Under the pieces are notes generated by a model. It ran no database searches. It was not told the DNA's origin and saw only the letters and a program-made list of their open reading frames with translations. Positions 36,151 through 44,430 of a DNA stretch of 64,000 bases are shown in pieces. Position 1 is the first letter of the stretch; the number at the start of each line of letters is the position of its first letter. Source of the DNA: Bradyrhizobium tropiciagri (GTDB lineage: Bacteria > Pseudomonadota > Alphaproteobacteria > Rhizobiales > Xanthobacteraceae); assembly GCF_018130545.1 (NCBI RefSeq), contig NZ_JAFCKF010000016.1:1-64000 (forward strand). Direction: 5' to 3'. The position numbers and the translations under genes were made by a program.

Positions 36151-36678
36151 ATGCCAGTGGCGCGTTATTTCCTGTATGTTGGTGGCGTGCTGCTCGCGCT
36201 GCTTTTCGTCGTCAACGCTGTGGTGCCGCAGGAGGCCACGATTCCCGGCCAAAGCCAGACTATCTCGTCGCCGGGCGTCGACAAGACCATGGTCCGCATC
36301 AGGTCGACCCAGAAGCTGCCGGAGCGGGTGGTCTACGACACCAACCAGCCGATCATCGTTCCGGCACATGTGAACGCGGTTGCCGCGGTCGTACCGCCGG
36401 CTACGGGTGATGCATCGGCGCAGACTCGTGTCCGCAACACATTTGCCCAGTTCATTCCGCCGGAGAAGGCTGACGCGCAGAAGGCCGTGGCCGAGGCGAA
36501 GCCGGCCGAGCAGCCGGCGCAGGCCCAGCCTCAGGCACCCAAGAAGCGCAAGGTCGCGCGTTACCATGCCCATCCGCAGCAGCCGATGCGGCTGGCGCAG
36601 CCCGGCATGTATCAGCCCTACCGCGTCGCCCAGCAGCAGCCGCGCATGGGCTTCTTCGGCGGCTTCGGCACCTGGTAA
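36151..36678 (+). CDS. Hypothetical single-TM, Gln/Pro/Ala-rich protein
   Basis: A 175-residue protein beginning MPVARYFLYVGGVLLALLFVVNAVVP, an uncleaved N-terminal anchor. An ordered stretch (VDKTMVRIRSTQKLPERVVYDTNQPIIVP) is followed by a low-complexity basic tail with KKRKVARYHAHPQQ and repeated P/Q units. No catalytic motif. Ends ahead of the terminator at 36712. Confidence 0.7.
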   Translation: MPVARYFLYVGGVLLALLFVVNAVVPQEATIPGQSQTISSPGVDKTMVRIRSTQKLPERVVYDTNQPIIVPAHVNAVAAVVPPATGDASAQTRVRNTFAQFIPPEKADAQKAVAEAKPAEQPAQAQPQAPKKRKVARYHAHPQQPMRLAQPGMYQPYRVAQQQPRMGFFGGFGTW

Positions 36679-36711
36679 GGCAGGGACGCGCCGCCAGCCG
36701 GCAATCAATCC

Positions 36712-36740
36712 GCCGCCGCAAACATTTGCGGCGGCATTTT
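36712..36740 (+). terminator. Intrinsic terminator
   Basis: GCCGCCGCAAA paired with TTTGCGGCGGC, followed by ATTTT, 33 bp after the stop at 36678. Confidence 0.85.
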
Positions 36741-36788
36741 CATGTCCGTGTTGCCGGACGGGTCGCGCGGCGGCGCCGCGCTGTGTGA

Positions 36789-37196
36789 CTAGCGCGGCAG
36801 GCGTGGAATCTTGTCGGCGAAGCCGTTGTAGCAGGTCAGCCGCTCGTCCTCTTCCTTCACGAAGCGACATTCGTTGACGCCCTTGGCGGGGGCGGCCTTC
36901 GGCTTCGGCTGCGGCTTGAAGATCTCGTCGTAGCACATCAGCCGCTCCTTGGTGGCGTCGTCGATGTCCTGACAGGCCTGGAGCTTCTGGGCGGCCGATT
37001 GCGGCTTGCCCGGCGCGGGCGGCTTCTCGCCCTTCTTGGCCGCCGACTTCTTGCCGACCTGGACCAGCGGCTTGTCGCCGACCATCGGCTGGGCGGCCGC
37101 CGCCGGCTTATCGGCGGGCGCCGGGGCTGGAGTGGTCCCTTGAGCAAACACGGCAGCCGGGCAGAGGAGCGCCAGCGCGAGGATGATATGTCTCAT
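36789..37196 (-). CDS. Secreted small protein with two Cys-pair repeats
   Basis: A 135-residue protein starting at 37196 with signal peptide MRHIILALALLCPAAVFAQG. After an Ala/Pro/Lys-rich linker come two similar units: LQACQDIDDATKERLMCYDEIF and NECRFVKEEDERLTCYNGFADKIPR, each with C-x(12-13)-C-Y. The duplicated Cys-pair unit, like a short helical hairpin closed by a disulfide, resembles proteins with the C-x-x-h-x-D-x-x-x-R-L-x-C-Y-D signature found beside secretion systems and envelope complexes. Specific function not known. Confidence 0.7.
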   Translation of the reverse strand: MRHIILALALLCPAAVFAQGTTPAPAPADKPAAAAQPMVGDKPLVQVGKKSAAKKGEKPPAPGKPQSAAQKLQACQDIDDATKERLMCYDEIFKPQPKPKAAPAKGVNECRFVKEEDERLTCYNGFADKIPRLPR

Positions 37197-37520
37197 GTTG
37201 AAAATGTCCGAAATGGCGTGATGACCGGAAGGATGGCGCCGGGGATCGGAAAAGCCCGGCAAGCGCCGAGGCTTATCGCAAGTCTTGCCCGAATCCTACC
37301 CCCAGACGCGATCCGCCCAGCCCTGATCCACTGGGGAAAATACGGGCAAATCGTCGCCGTGCGACGGCCAATGGAGCGGCCAAGCGAGCGTGATTTGCCT
37401 TTGCAAGGCGGGGCGGCTATGACCACGCCATCTGCGCGACTGGCGCTTGGATGGGCCACCATCGGGGAGCGCAGAGACTGAACGCCGCGCGCCTGGGCAC
37501 CGCTTCGAAACGGAGGTGCC
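37197..37520. other. 324-bp divergent intergenic region
   Basis: Upstream of the minus-strand gene at 36789 and of folD. No conserved coding sequence or RNA motif was recognised. CGGAGGTGCC immediately before 37521 is the ribosome-binding site for folD. Confidence 0.5.
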
Positions 37521-38384
37521 ATGACGGCGAAACTTCTCGATGGGCATGCACATGCCCAGATTGTCATCGACAAAATTGCTAGCGAACTGGACCGGCTGCC
37601 GCGCGCACCGGGGCTTGCGGTCGTCTTGGTCGGCTGTGACCCGGCGAGCCAGATCTATGTGCAGAGCAAGGTCAGGATGGCCGAGCGGCTCGGCCTCCGC
37701 GGCGCGGTCGAACGCCTGCCGGACGATTGCAGCGAGGCCGATCTGCTTGCCAGGATCGACGCGCTCAACGGGCGCGACGATATCGACGGCATCCTGATCC
37801 AGCTGCCGCTGCCGGCGCATATCGACGCCCTGCGCGTGATGGCGGCGGTCGATCCCGCGAAGGATGTCGACGGCCTGCACGCGCTCAATGCCGGCCGGCT
37901 GTTTCACGGTGACGATGCGCTGGTGCCGTGCACGCCGCTCGGCTGCCTCCGGCTGATCAAATCGATCCGGCCGGATCTCACCGGCGCTCATGCCGTGGTG
38001 ATCGGCAGCTCCAACATCGTCGGCAAGCCGATGGCTGCGCTCTTGCTGCAGGAGCAGGCCACCGTGACGCAGACCCACGTCCACACCCGCGGCATCAGCC
38101 AGATCTGCCGCCAGGCCGATATCCTGGTCAGCGCGGTGGGCAAGGCGGGCCTGGTGCGCGGCAACTGGATCAAGCCGCAAGCCATCGTCATCGACGTCGG
38201 CACCACGCGCGTCGAGAAGCCGGACGGCGGTTACGCGGTGTGCGGCGACGTCTCCTTCGACGAAGCGGTGCAGGTCGCCGGCGCGATCACACCGGTGCCG
38301 CGCGGCGTCGGCCCGATGACCATCGCCTGCCTGATGGAGAATACCGTTAAGGCCGCGAAGGCGCGGGCAGCCCGCCTGCAGTAA
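37521..38384 (+). CDS. folD: Bifunctional methylenetetrahydrofolate dehydrogenase/cyclohydrolase
   Basis: A 287-residue cytoplasmic enzyme converting 5,10-methylene-THF to 10-formyl-THF with NADP. Family signatures: YVQSKVRMAERLGLRG (the Tyr and catalytic Lys), ILIQLPLPAHID, PAKDVDGLHALNAGRL, CTPLGCLRLI and the cofactor loop GSSNIVGKPMAALLL, then GAITPVPRGVGPMTIACLMENT. Length is normal. The start has a GGAGG-like site. Its folate role is firm from the motifs. Confidence 0.96.
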   Translation: MTAKLLDGHAHAQIVIDKIASELDRLPRAPGLAVVLVGCDPASQIYVQSKVRMAERLGLRGAVERLPDDCSEADLLARIDALNGRDDIDGILIQLPLPAHIDALRVMAAVDPAKDVDGLHALNAGRLFHGDDALVPCTPLGCLRLIKSIRPDLTGAHAVVIGSSNIVGKPMAALLLQEQATVTQTHVHTRGISQICRQADILVSAVGKAGLVRGNWIKPQAIVIDVGTTRVEKPDGGYAVCGDVSFDEAVQVAGAITPVPRGVGPMTIACLMENTVKAAKARAARLQ

Positions 38385-38401
38385 CGCGGGATGTTCAGGT
38401 G

Positions 38402-38427
38402 AAGCGCGCGGCTGGCGCCGCGCGCTT
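38402..38427 (+). terminator. Hairpin after folD
   Basis: An 11-bp stem AAGCGCGCGGC with four-base loop, 18 bp past the folD stop, followed by a weak T-containing tail (GGGTCTT). Probably a terminator, though the U-run is poor. Confidence 0.6.
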
Positions 38428-38452
38428 GGGTCTTCGCCGTCGATGTCGCGTG

Positions 38453-38464
38453 TGTGAAGTCACG
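38453..38464. promoter_or_regulatory. TGTGAAGTCACG, near copy of the 5128 palindrome
   Basis: Within a 21-bp stretch sharing 17 positions with the region around 5128-5139. It also forms the inverted repeat GAAGTC-AC-GACTTC (38456-38469). It lies 65 bp upstream of the hydratase-like gene at 38529. Confidence 0.4.
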
Positions 38465-38528
38465 ACTTCAGAGGTAATGGAAAGCCCGCGGCATTCGTCT
38501 ATCGTCACGCGATAGAGGGGGGCGCGCG

Positions 38529-38981
38529 ATGCTGTATGCGGAAGATCTCACCGAGGGCCAGACGTTCCAGCTCGGCAGCTACACGATCGGTGAAGCCGAA
38601 ATCCTGGAATTCGCCGGGAAGTATGATCCGGTGCCGATCCATACCGACCGTGTCGCGGCTGCGGCGGGCCCGTTCGGCGGCCTGATCGCGAGCGGCTTCA
38701 ACACCATGGCGATCTATCAGCGGCTCGTCGTGGAGACGATCTGGACCAAGGTGGCCGGCATTGTCGGGCGGAGCTTCGAGATTCGTCTGCCGAGCCCGGT
38801 TCGGCCGGGAGCTACGCTGACCGGCCAATCGCAGATCCAGAAGATCACCATCAGGCCGGAGCGGCGCGACGCCGTCGTGATCTTCAAGACGGAGCTCGTC
38901 AACGACGAGCAGCGGCCAGTTCTTGTCCTCGTTCTCGATGCGCTCATCCACATGCGGCCGGCGGAGCGGGATCGGACATAG
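38529..38981 (+). CDS. MaoC-like hot-dog hydratase
   Basis: A 150-residue single hot-dog-fold protein with the MaoC hydratase motif in modified form: ILEFAGKYDPVPIHTDRVAAAAGPFGGLIASGFNTMA, that is, Y-D-P-x-P-I-H-T-D in place of D-x-N-P-x-H. Asp and His of the active site are kept. Single-domain MaoC proteins hydrate enoyl-CoA or act as thioester dehydratases. Preceded by the palindrome at 38453. The next gene is unrelated. Confidence 0.85.
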   Translation: MLYAEDLTEGQTFQLGSYTIGEAEILEFAGKYDPVPIHTDRVAAAAGPFGGLIASGFNTMAIYQRLVVETIWTKVAGIVGRSFEIRLPSPVRPGATLTGQSQIQKITIRPERRDAVVIFKTELVNDEQRPVLVLVLDALIHMRPAERDRT

Positions 38982-39113
38982 GCCTCCCCCGGATTGATCT
39001 GGCGCTCCGCAATGCTGAGTCTACCATGGCAAACCTGCGGCCGAACTGCAGCGCATCCTTGATGCTGCCGCGTCTGGCTGCCCGAGCATTCGGCTCGACG
39101 ATACGGTGCGGAC

Positions 39114-39539
39114 GTGAAAAGCAACAAGCAGAAGCGCGGGGAGATCGATGCGAAGCGGCGCAAGGCCGACGAATGGCTCCGCCTGCAGGCGCAAAAAGCC
39201 GCCGAGCAGCGTCGCCGGCGCGACTACAAGATTGCGCTGGCGCGCGGGGAAGTTGCCGTCGTGACGAGCGCGCTTGCGCCCTCGAACAGCTATTCGATCC
39301 CCGATTTCGTCGAACGCGGGACGTATCGACCCGAACCCTTCGTCTGCAAGGACTGCGGCGTGGCCGAGGTCTGGACGCCGTTGCAGCAGAAATGGTGGTA
39401 CGAGACCGCCAAGGGCGACGTGTTCACCAAGGCCGTGCGCTGCCGGGCCTGCCGCACCAAAGACCGCGCACGCAGATCCGCCGCGCGCCGCGTGCATCTG
39501 GAAGGGCTCGCCCGGAAGAGCAAGCCCACCGCCACATGA
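39114..39539 (+). CDS. Zinc-ribbon-domain protein
   Basis: A 141-residue basic protein from a GTG start. The N-terminal 50 residues are a charged helix (KQKRGEIDAKRRKADEWLRLQAQKAAEQRRRR). The C-terminal half has a zinc ribbon with CKDCGVAEVWTP...QQKWWYE...VRCRACRTKDR, two C-x-x-C knuckles about 40 residues apart and a W-W-Y core, similar to short bacterial zinc-ribbon DUFs whose role is unknown. DNA or RNA binding is possible. Confidence 0.75.
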   Translation: MKSNKQKRGEIDAKRRKADEWLRLQAQKAAEQRRRRDYKIALARGEVAVVTSALAPSNSYSIPDFVERGTYRPEPFVCKDCGVAEVWTPLQQKWWYETAKGDVFTKAVRCRACRTKDRARRSAARRVHLEGLARKSKPTAT

Positions 39540-39743
39540 GTGGCGGGCAGGCGTGACGCGGCGCCGTACCTCTCACATCGATGCACGGGGAACCCCGCGC
39601 GCTTGCGGTCAATGCGTCGCGCGTGCGGAACGTTTCGTTGCCTGATCGGTTCGAGACCTTGAAGCCTCCGGACGTGGGGCGCGGGCGGGGAGGAACCAGC
39701 CAGGGAAACACTCAAGGCCGGAACCAACAACAAGGAGCAGCGG

Positions 39744-40037
39744 ATGAAGCTTAATCCGACACAAGTCAAACAGACCATGACGCAACTGAACGCGCAGGTG
39801 CTTCCGGACGATCACCCGGCTGTGGCGCAGCTGAACAGCGTGTTCGGCGAGCACACATTCTTCGTCGACACCAGCGGACTGAAAGTGCTTGAACCCGCGC
39901 AGAGCTCCGACATGGCGGGGCAGACCGGTGAGGTCGTGAGCCTCGCCGAATGGAGCGATCCGGAGCTGACGTCGCTTCGGCCGCACGAGCCCGAGCCGAC
40001 CGGCGTGCTCATTGCGCTTGAACCCAGCAAGCACTGA
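39744..40037 (+). CDS. Hypothetical 97-residue acidic protein
   Basis: The start has AAGGAG ten bases upstream (AACAAGGAGCAGCGG-ATG). The soluble acidic product contains NAQVLPDDHPAVAQLNSVFGEHTFFVDTSGLKVLEP and ends TGVLIALEPSKH. The G-x-H-T-F-F-V-D-x-x-G-L pattern recurs in small uncharacterised rhizobial proteins. Function not recognised. Confidence 0.7.
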   Translation: MKLNPTQVKQTMTQLNAQVLPDDHPAVAQLNSVFGEHTFFVDTSGLKVLEPAQSSDMAGQTGEVVSLAEWSDPELTSLRPHEPEPTGVLIALEPSKH

Positions 40038-40183
40038 ATGCCGTTTCGCCCGGCGCGACGATCGGCCCTCTTGATGGCGATAGTCTCGGACGTCACCCCA
40101 AGAGGTGCCGAAAGTCACATGGCAAATCAGCGCCGCCTGCGTATGCATCGGTTCGAGGTGGGTATCCAGGCGGTGAGGGGTAG

Positions 40184-40555
40184 ATGGGGATTGTGCGGCG
40201 CTGGAGCCCTGACGAGGACGACAAGCTCAGAGAACTCGCCAGGGCCGGCAAGAATGCACTGGAGATCAGCAACGAGCTGACCCGCAGCGCGTCGGCGGTG
40301 CGGCGGCGCGCCGAGGTGTTGTCCGTCCTCATCATGGCCAAGGCGTTTCGTGCCCGCCCGTCGCATGTCGCGACCCATCTCGAGCGGGTCGCGATCGACG
40401 CGATCCACAACCGTCGTTCGTTTCCCGCAGGTGTCGGCCCCAGCACCATTGCCGGCATGATCGAGAAGGGCTGGATCGTCCCGGAGCTGGGCCGCCGATA
40501 TCGCGTCACCGATGCCGGCGTCGAGGCGGTGCGGCGCAAGATCCCGAGTGGGTGA
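40184..40555 (+). CDS. Small Myb/HTH-like DNA-binding protein
   Basis: A 123-residue basic protein. Its N-terminal segment RRWSPDEDDKLRELARAGKNALEISNELTRSASAVRRRAEVL has the W-(x)-D-D-x-L-(x)-G-x-S-x-(I)-x-x-x-L-x-R-S-x-x-A-x-x-R-R pattern of SANT/GcrA-like helix-turn-helix domains common in alphaproteobacteria. The rest contains a second helical unit ending RYRVTDAGVEAVRRK, like a winged-helix end. A regulatory role is likely; the target is unknown. Confidence 0.7.
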   Translation: MGIVRRWSPDEDDKLRELARAGKNALEISNELTRSASAVRRRAEVLSVLIMAKAFRARPSHVATHLERVAIDAIHNRRSFPAGVGPSTIAGMIEKGWIVPELGRRYRVTDAGVEAVRRKIPSG

Positions 40556-40694
40556 CGGCAGCGCAGCGACGGTTCGTGCCAGCCGGACTATTTGAGTTCG
40601 TCTGCGAGATTCTGCGCCCGAGACGGATATCCCATCCGTTCAATCATCGGAGGCGCGACGACCGGGGTCTCCGCGTGTCCCTCCAGCCGTCCGT

Positions 40695-41483
40695 GTGATT
40701 GCGCCGATGCTCAACGCCCAGTTTGTTCCAGCCGACCGGTACCAGCGTTTCGCCGATCTTGCGCCGTTCGTTCGCCAGGCGATCGGCACCATCGCGGCAT
40801 TGACCCCGGCTCAGCGGCTGGACGTGGAATTCCTCGAACGGGAATTCATCCCGGCGCTGGGACTTAACGACGAGCTGCTGCGTGAGCAGCCCCCGGAGCT
40901 TATGCCGTACTTCGGCAGGGGCCTCCACCTCTGGCAGTATCCGAGCCAGCTCGCGCCGTATCTGGCCTGGCTTGCACGCAACGCGTCGGGCGTTTCCTCC
41001 TACATGGAAATCGGCTGCCGCTGGGGCGGCATGTTCATCCTGGTTACGGAATGGCTCAGGAGCAGCGGTGCCGACCTCAAGACCGTGATCGCGCTCGATC
41101 CGATCGAGCCGACGCCGTTCATCTCGACCTATTTCGATCTGCTGCAGCAGCAGGCCGGCATCGAGCCGGTCTACATCCAGGACTATTCAACCTCGCCGTT
41201 GGTCGCGGCGCATGTCGAGCAGTTGAAGCCCGACTTCGTCTTCATCGACGGAGATCACAGCCTGCGCGGTGCATTGCAGGATCATCTGCTGGTGCGCTCA
41301 CACGCCAGCATCATCGTGCATCACGACATCCATTCCCAGGCCTGTCCGGACACGACGCTGCTGTGGACGGCGCTGAAACAGTTCGAGGCGCCGAGCTTTG
41401 ACATGGTCGAGTTCACCAGCCAGTATCCGTCTGTCAACGGCTCGTTCCTCGGCATCGGCGCCATGAAGCGCCGGTCCGCGTAG
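40695..41483 (+). CDS. SAM-dependent methyltransferase (CmcI/Methyltransf_24 type)
   Basis: A 262-residue Rossmann-fold protein from a GTG at 40695 (ATG at 40707 is an option). Motif I is SSYMEIGCRWGGMFILVTEWL, motif II includes VIALDPIEPTPF, and DFVFIDGDHSLRGALQDHLLV is the D-G-D-H signature of the CmcI/rhamnosyl O-methyltransferase group. Substrate unknown; neighbours give no pathway. Confidence 0.8.
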   Translation: MIAPMLNAQFVPADRYQRFADLAPFVRQAIGTIAALTPAQRLDVEFLEREFIPALGLNDELLREQPPELMPYFGRGLHLWQYPSQLAPYLAWLARNASGVSSYMEIGCRWGGMFILVTEWLRSSGADLKTVIALDPIEPTPFISTYFDLLQQQAGIEPVYIQDYSTSPLVAAHVEQLKPDFVFIDGDHSLRGALQDHLLVRSHASIIVHHDIHSQACPDTTLLWTALKQFEAPSFDMVEFTSQYPSVNGSFLGIGAMKRRSA

Positions 41484-41534
41484 CCGCAGGAACGGAAAGC
41501 CGGGCGATCGTCGCGATCGCGAATTTGCCGACCG

Positions 41535-42662
41535 CTATCCCAGATTCAATTTGCTCTTGTCGCCGCCCGCCCAGGCCAGCGTCTTCGGGTCCATCACGCG
41601 GAACCAGAGCCACGGGATCGCGGCGAGCCCGAACATGCCGGTGTAGCCGTTCGGCAGCCGTGGAATGTCGTCGAAATCGCGCAGCGACTGATACGGGCGC
41701 ATCGGGTTGGCGTGGTGATCCGAATGGCGTTGCAGATGGAACGTCATCAGGTTCGAGACGATGTGGTTGGTGTTCCAGGAGTGGCGCGGCTCGACCGCCT
41801 GGTAGCGGCCGTTCGGCTGTTTTTCGCGCAACAGTCCGTAGTGCTCGACATAGTTGGCCTGGGTCAGCGCGTACCAGCCCAGGAAATGATGCGCGACGAT
41901 GAACGGCGCGACCTTCCAGCCGAACAGCGCAATCAGGATGGCCGCGACGACGAGCGTCAACGCGAATCCTTGCAGGATCTCGTTGTCGACCGACCAGATC
42001 GGCTCACCGCGCCGGGTCAGCCGCTCGGCCTCGTTGCGCCAGCCGCGCTTGAACGCGCCCGGCAGCTCGCGGGTTGCGAAGGCATAGATCGATTCACCGA
42101 ACCGCGCGCTGGCGGGGTCTTCGGGGGTTGCGACCCAGGTGTGATGGCCGCGATTGTGCTCGACGCGGAAATGCGCGTAACCGACCGCGCAATTGGCCAG
42201 CATGCCGAACATGATGTTGAGCCTGTCTGCTTTGTGGCCGAGCTCGTGTCCGATCAGCAGCGCGCCGCCATTGATGGTGCCGACGCCGAGCAGCAGCGCG
42301 ACATAGGACCACCACGGCAGTTCCTGCGTGCCGAAGAAGGCGATCAGCGCGACGTAATTGATCCAGGGAAACACCACGGTGATGCGCGCGAGCCGCAGGT
42401 AGTAGGGATCGGCCTCCATCGCGGCGACCACTTCCGCCGGCGGATTATGAGTGTCCTCGCCGAACACGACGTCGAGCAGCGGGATCAGGATGAAGATGAA
42501 AATGAAGGGGATCAGCGTCACCAGCGGATTATGCGTCCGCAGGAACAGCCAGTAGGACAACAACGGGATCAGCGGCGGGATGAACGACAGCATCCACAGA
42601 TAGCGCTTGCCGTCCCGGTATTCGACCGGATCGCCGGCCGGGTTGGTGCCTTTGAAGATCAT
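41535..42662 (-). CDS. alkB: Alkane 1-monooxygenase
   Basis: A 375-residue integral-membrane non-heme di-iron enzyme that oxidises medium-chain n-alkanes to 1-alkanols using rubredoxin. All His clusters are present: HELGHKADR, EHNRGHHTWVATPEDPASAR, LQRHSDHHANPMRPYQ, and the additional NYVEHYG. Six hydrophobic helices lie in the N-terminal and central part. The ATG at 42662 has GGAGGG upstream; the frame runs further upstream only as antisense of the regulator gene. No rubredoxin gene is adjacent. Divergent from an AraC-type regulator. Confidence 0.96.
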   Translation of the reverse strand: MIFKGTNPAGDPVEYRDGKRYLWMLSFIPPLIPLLSYWLFLRTHNPLVTLIPFIFIFILIPLLDVVFGEDTHNPPAEVVAAMEADPYYLRLARITVVFPWINYVALIAFFGTQELPWWSYVALLLGVGTINGGALLIGHELGHKADRLNIMFGMLANCAVGYAHFRVEHNRGHHTWVATPEDPASARFGESIYAFATRELPGAFKRGWRNEAERLTRRGEPIWSVDNEILQGFALTLVVAAILIALFGWKVAPFIVAHHFLGWYALTQANYVEHYGLLREKQPNGRYQAVEPRHSWNTNHIVSNLMTFHLQRHSDHHANPMRPYQSLRDFDDIPRLPNGYTGMFGLAAIPWLWFRVMDPKTLAWAGGDKSKLNLG

Positions 42663-42821
42663 CGCATTCCCTCCAGCATCGCTTCGAGTCGGCATTCGCC
42701 GTTTGTTGTGCCGAGCATGCCGCGAGCCGGGCCTGCGCCGCCAGTTCCCAATAGGCCAATTTTGTGGCATTTTGCGCCAAGCCTGTTCGGCCGGACGTTC
42801 GCGAGGGAGGGCGCCGACACA

Positions 42822-43832
42822 ATGCAGGGATCGGAGGCCGATGCCCTTCGCACGCCGGTGTCCGCCGCCTATGCGCGGGCGCTGGTGCGCACCTTCGGCA
42901 AGACGCGGAGCGAGCGCGACGAGCTGCTGACGGGCACTGCAATCCAGCAGGATGTACTCGACCAGCCCGGCGCGCACATGCCGGTGTCGTCGCTGGTGAT
43001 GCTCGCAGCCAACATCACGCGGGCGCATGGCGAGCTGTGGCCGCTGTCGGCCGCGGCGGTGTGGTCGACATCGCTGCAAGGTGCGCTCGACGTCGCGACC
43101 AGGACCGCGCCGACCATCGCCGATGCCTTGAACACCGGCGCGCGTTTCGGGTCGACCCGCGCGCCGTTCGTGCGCAACCGGCTGCGCAAGACCGCGCGCT
43201 CGATCCAGATCGAGATCTCTCCTGCAGTGGCGATGGACGAACCACTGTGGCACGCCGTGGCGCTGGCGGTGAGCCTCAACGTCCACGCGGTGTATGTGCA
43301 ACTGCTCGAGGACTCGATCGGGCAGGCGACGCTTGAATTTCCCTGGGCGCCGCCCGCCGGCGCGGAGCAGCTGGCGCCGCATTTTTCCTGCGCGGTGAAG
43401 TTCAACGCGGCTGCTTTCCGCTTCGATGTGCCGAAAGCGCTTTGCGCGCGGCGGTCGCCGTTTGCCGATCCGGAATTGCACGCCAAAGCGATCGAAGCGC
43501 TCGAAGCGATCGAGAAGCCGCGCTCGGATGCCGAGGCGCTGACGCGGATCGTCGAGAACCTGATCGCATCGCGCCTGCCGCATCGCCTGGCTGAGGAAGA
43601 GGCCGCACGCCTGATCGGCACCTCGCGCCGCACCTTGGTGCGGCGGCTCGCGGAAGCCAACAGCGCCTTCCGCCCGCTGCTCGACGCCGTGCTGCGCGAG
43701 CGCGCGAGGGTGATGCTCGCGGCAGGCACCCAGTCGCGCGACGAGATGGCGGCGGCGCTGGGTTACACGGATGCGACGAGTTTCAGCCGGGCGTGCCGGC
43801 GGTGGTTTGGGGAGAGGGGCGTGCGGGGATAG
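42822..43832 (+). CDS. AraC-family regulator, divergent to alkB
   Basis: A 336-residue regulator with an N-terminal arabinose-binding-like (Arabinose_bd) domain and a C-terminal AraC HTH: ASRLPHRLAEEEAARLIGTSRRTLVRRLAEANSAF, then MLAAGTQSRDEMAAALGYTDATSFSRACRRWFG. The ATG at 42822 is preceded by GAGGGAGGG. The frame upstream overlaps alkB antisense and is ignored. OruR/AlkS-like AraC activators often sit beside alkane hydroxylase genes, so control of alkB through the shared 159-bp region is likely. Confidence 0.88.
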   Translation: MQGSEADALRTPVSAAYARALVRTFGKTRSERDELLTGTAIQQDVLDQPGAHMPVSSLVMLAANITRAHGELWPLSAAAVWSTSLQGALDVATRTAPTIADALNTGARFGSTRAPFVRNRLRKTARSIQIEISPAVAMDEPLWHAVALAVSLNVHAVYVQLLEDSIGQATLEFPWAPPAGAEQLAPHFSCAVKFNAAAFRFDVPKALCARRSPFADPELHAKAIEALEAIEKPRSDAEALTRIVENLIASRLPHRLAEEEAARLIGTSRRTLVRRLAEANSAFRPLLDAVLRERARVMLAAGTQSRDEMAAALGYTDATSFSRACRRWFGERGVRG

Positions 43833-43904
43833 CGGGCGCGGTTCGCAGCTCGCACAGGCCCGGAGCCTCGCGGACAGCACGCCGATTGAGCGGCGCCGAT
43901 CCTC

Positions 43905-43991
43905 TCAATGCGTATGCAGGGCGTCGTAGGCGTGGGCAAAAAACACGGCGGCGCTGAGGAGCAGCAGCACGACAATGGTCGCTTCCATCAT
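43905..43991 (-). CDS. 28-residue single-TM microprotein
   Basis: ATG at 43991 (or 43988), with GGGGAAG nine bases upstream on the minus strand. It encodes M-M-E-A-T then a hydrophobic helix VVLLLLSAAVFFAHAYDA and a short His-containing tail. A real ribosome-binding site and the clean helix support translation. It sits about 100 bp outside the left end of the mobile element. Confidence 0.5.
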   Translation of the reverse strand: MMEATIVVLLLLSAAVFFAHAYDALHTH

Positions 43992-44430
43992 GACACTTCC
44001 CCGCAATTTCTTTGATTATTTGGGGAAGGCTACCGGCCAATTGTTTCCGCCCGGTTTCGTCGGCTGCTGAAAATGGTTTCGTGGCCGCCGTCTGGACAAT
44101 GGCGCGCTCGGAGCGCTCGCAACTTTATGCCCAACTTATTGTAAATAAACGGATTATCAGTTCATCTCGTCGGCGAGTGAGAGTTTGAGGGGTAAATGGT
44201 TTCCAACGCTCGCATTTCGCGCATAATGGCCCAGTAGCGGCAGGTTGGGTCAGCGCGATTCTGAACTGTCTCCGTGCGGCCACGCAGAACTTCGACTGGC
44301 TTGGAACCCGCTCCGGGAGTGTGGTAGGTATTTATATACCCTGTGGATGTGGACTGTAGAGATCCGATGAGCATTCCGCGGTCTAAAGAATAGGCTGCGC
44401 CGCTGCGCTTTCGCGTTTGCAGATTATATT
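43992..44430. other. 439-bp region spanning the left boundary of the element
   Basis: Contains the left attachment repeat (44100-44113). To its right, base composition drops at once (a run including TAAATAAACGGATTATC). A minus-strand 70-codon frame (44162-44374) has no ribosome-binding site or recognisable fold and is not called. Confidence 0.6.
44100..44113 (+). other. Left attachment site (attL) core
   Basis: TGGCGCGCTCGGAG, identical to 63016-63029 and in the same orientation. The match begins precisely at the base corresponding to the tRNA 3' CCA end; bases to the left do not match, as expected for chromosome on one side and island on the other. After the 14 bases similarity continues only weakly. 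Confidence 0.8.

Noticed and set aside
41535-43880. 781-codon frame suggesting an AlkB fusion
   Set aside because: Only residues after the ATG at 42662 look like AlkB; the upstream part is antisense of the AraC regulator, and a good ribosome-binding site precedes 42662.
44162-44374. 70-codon minus-strand frame at the left end of the element
   Set aside because: No ribosome-binding site, no recognisable fold, and it overlaps the compositional transition; treated as non-coding.
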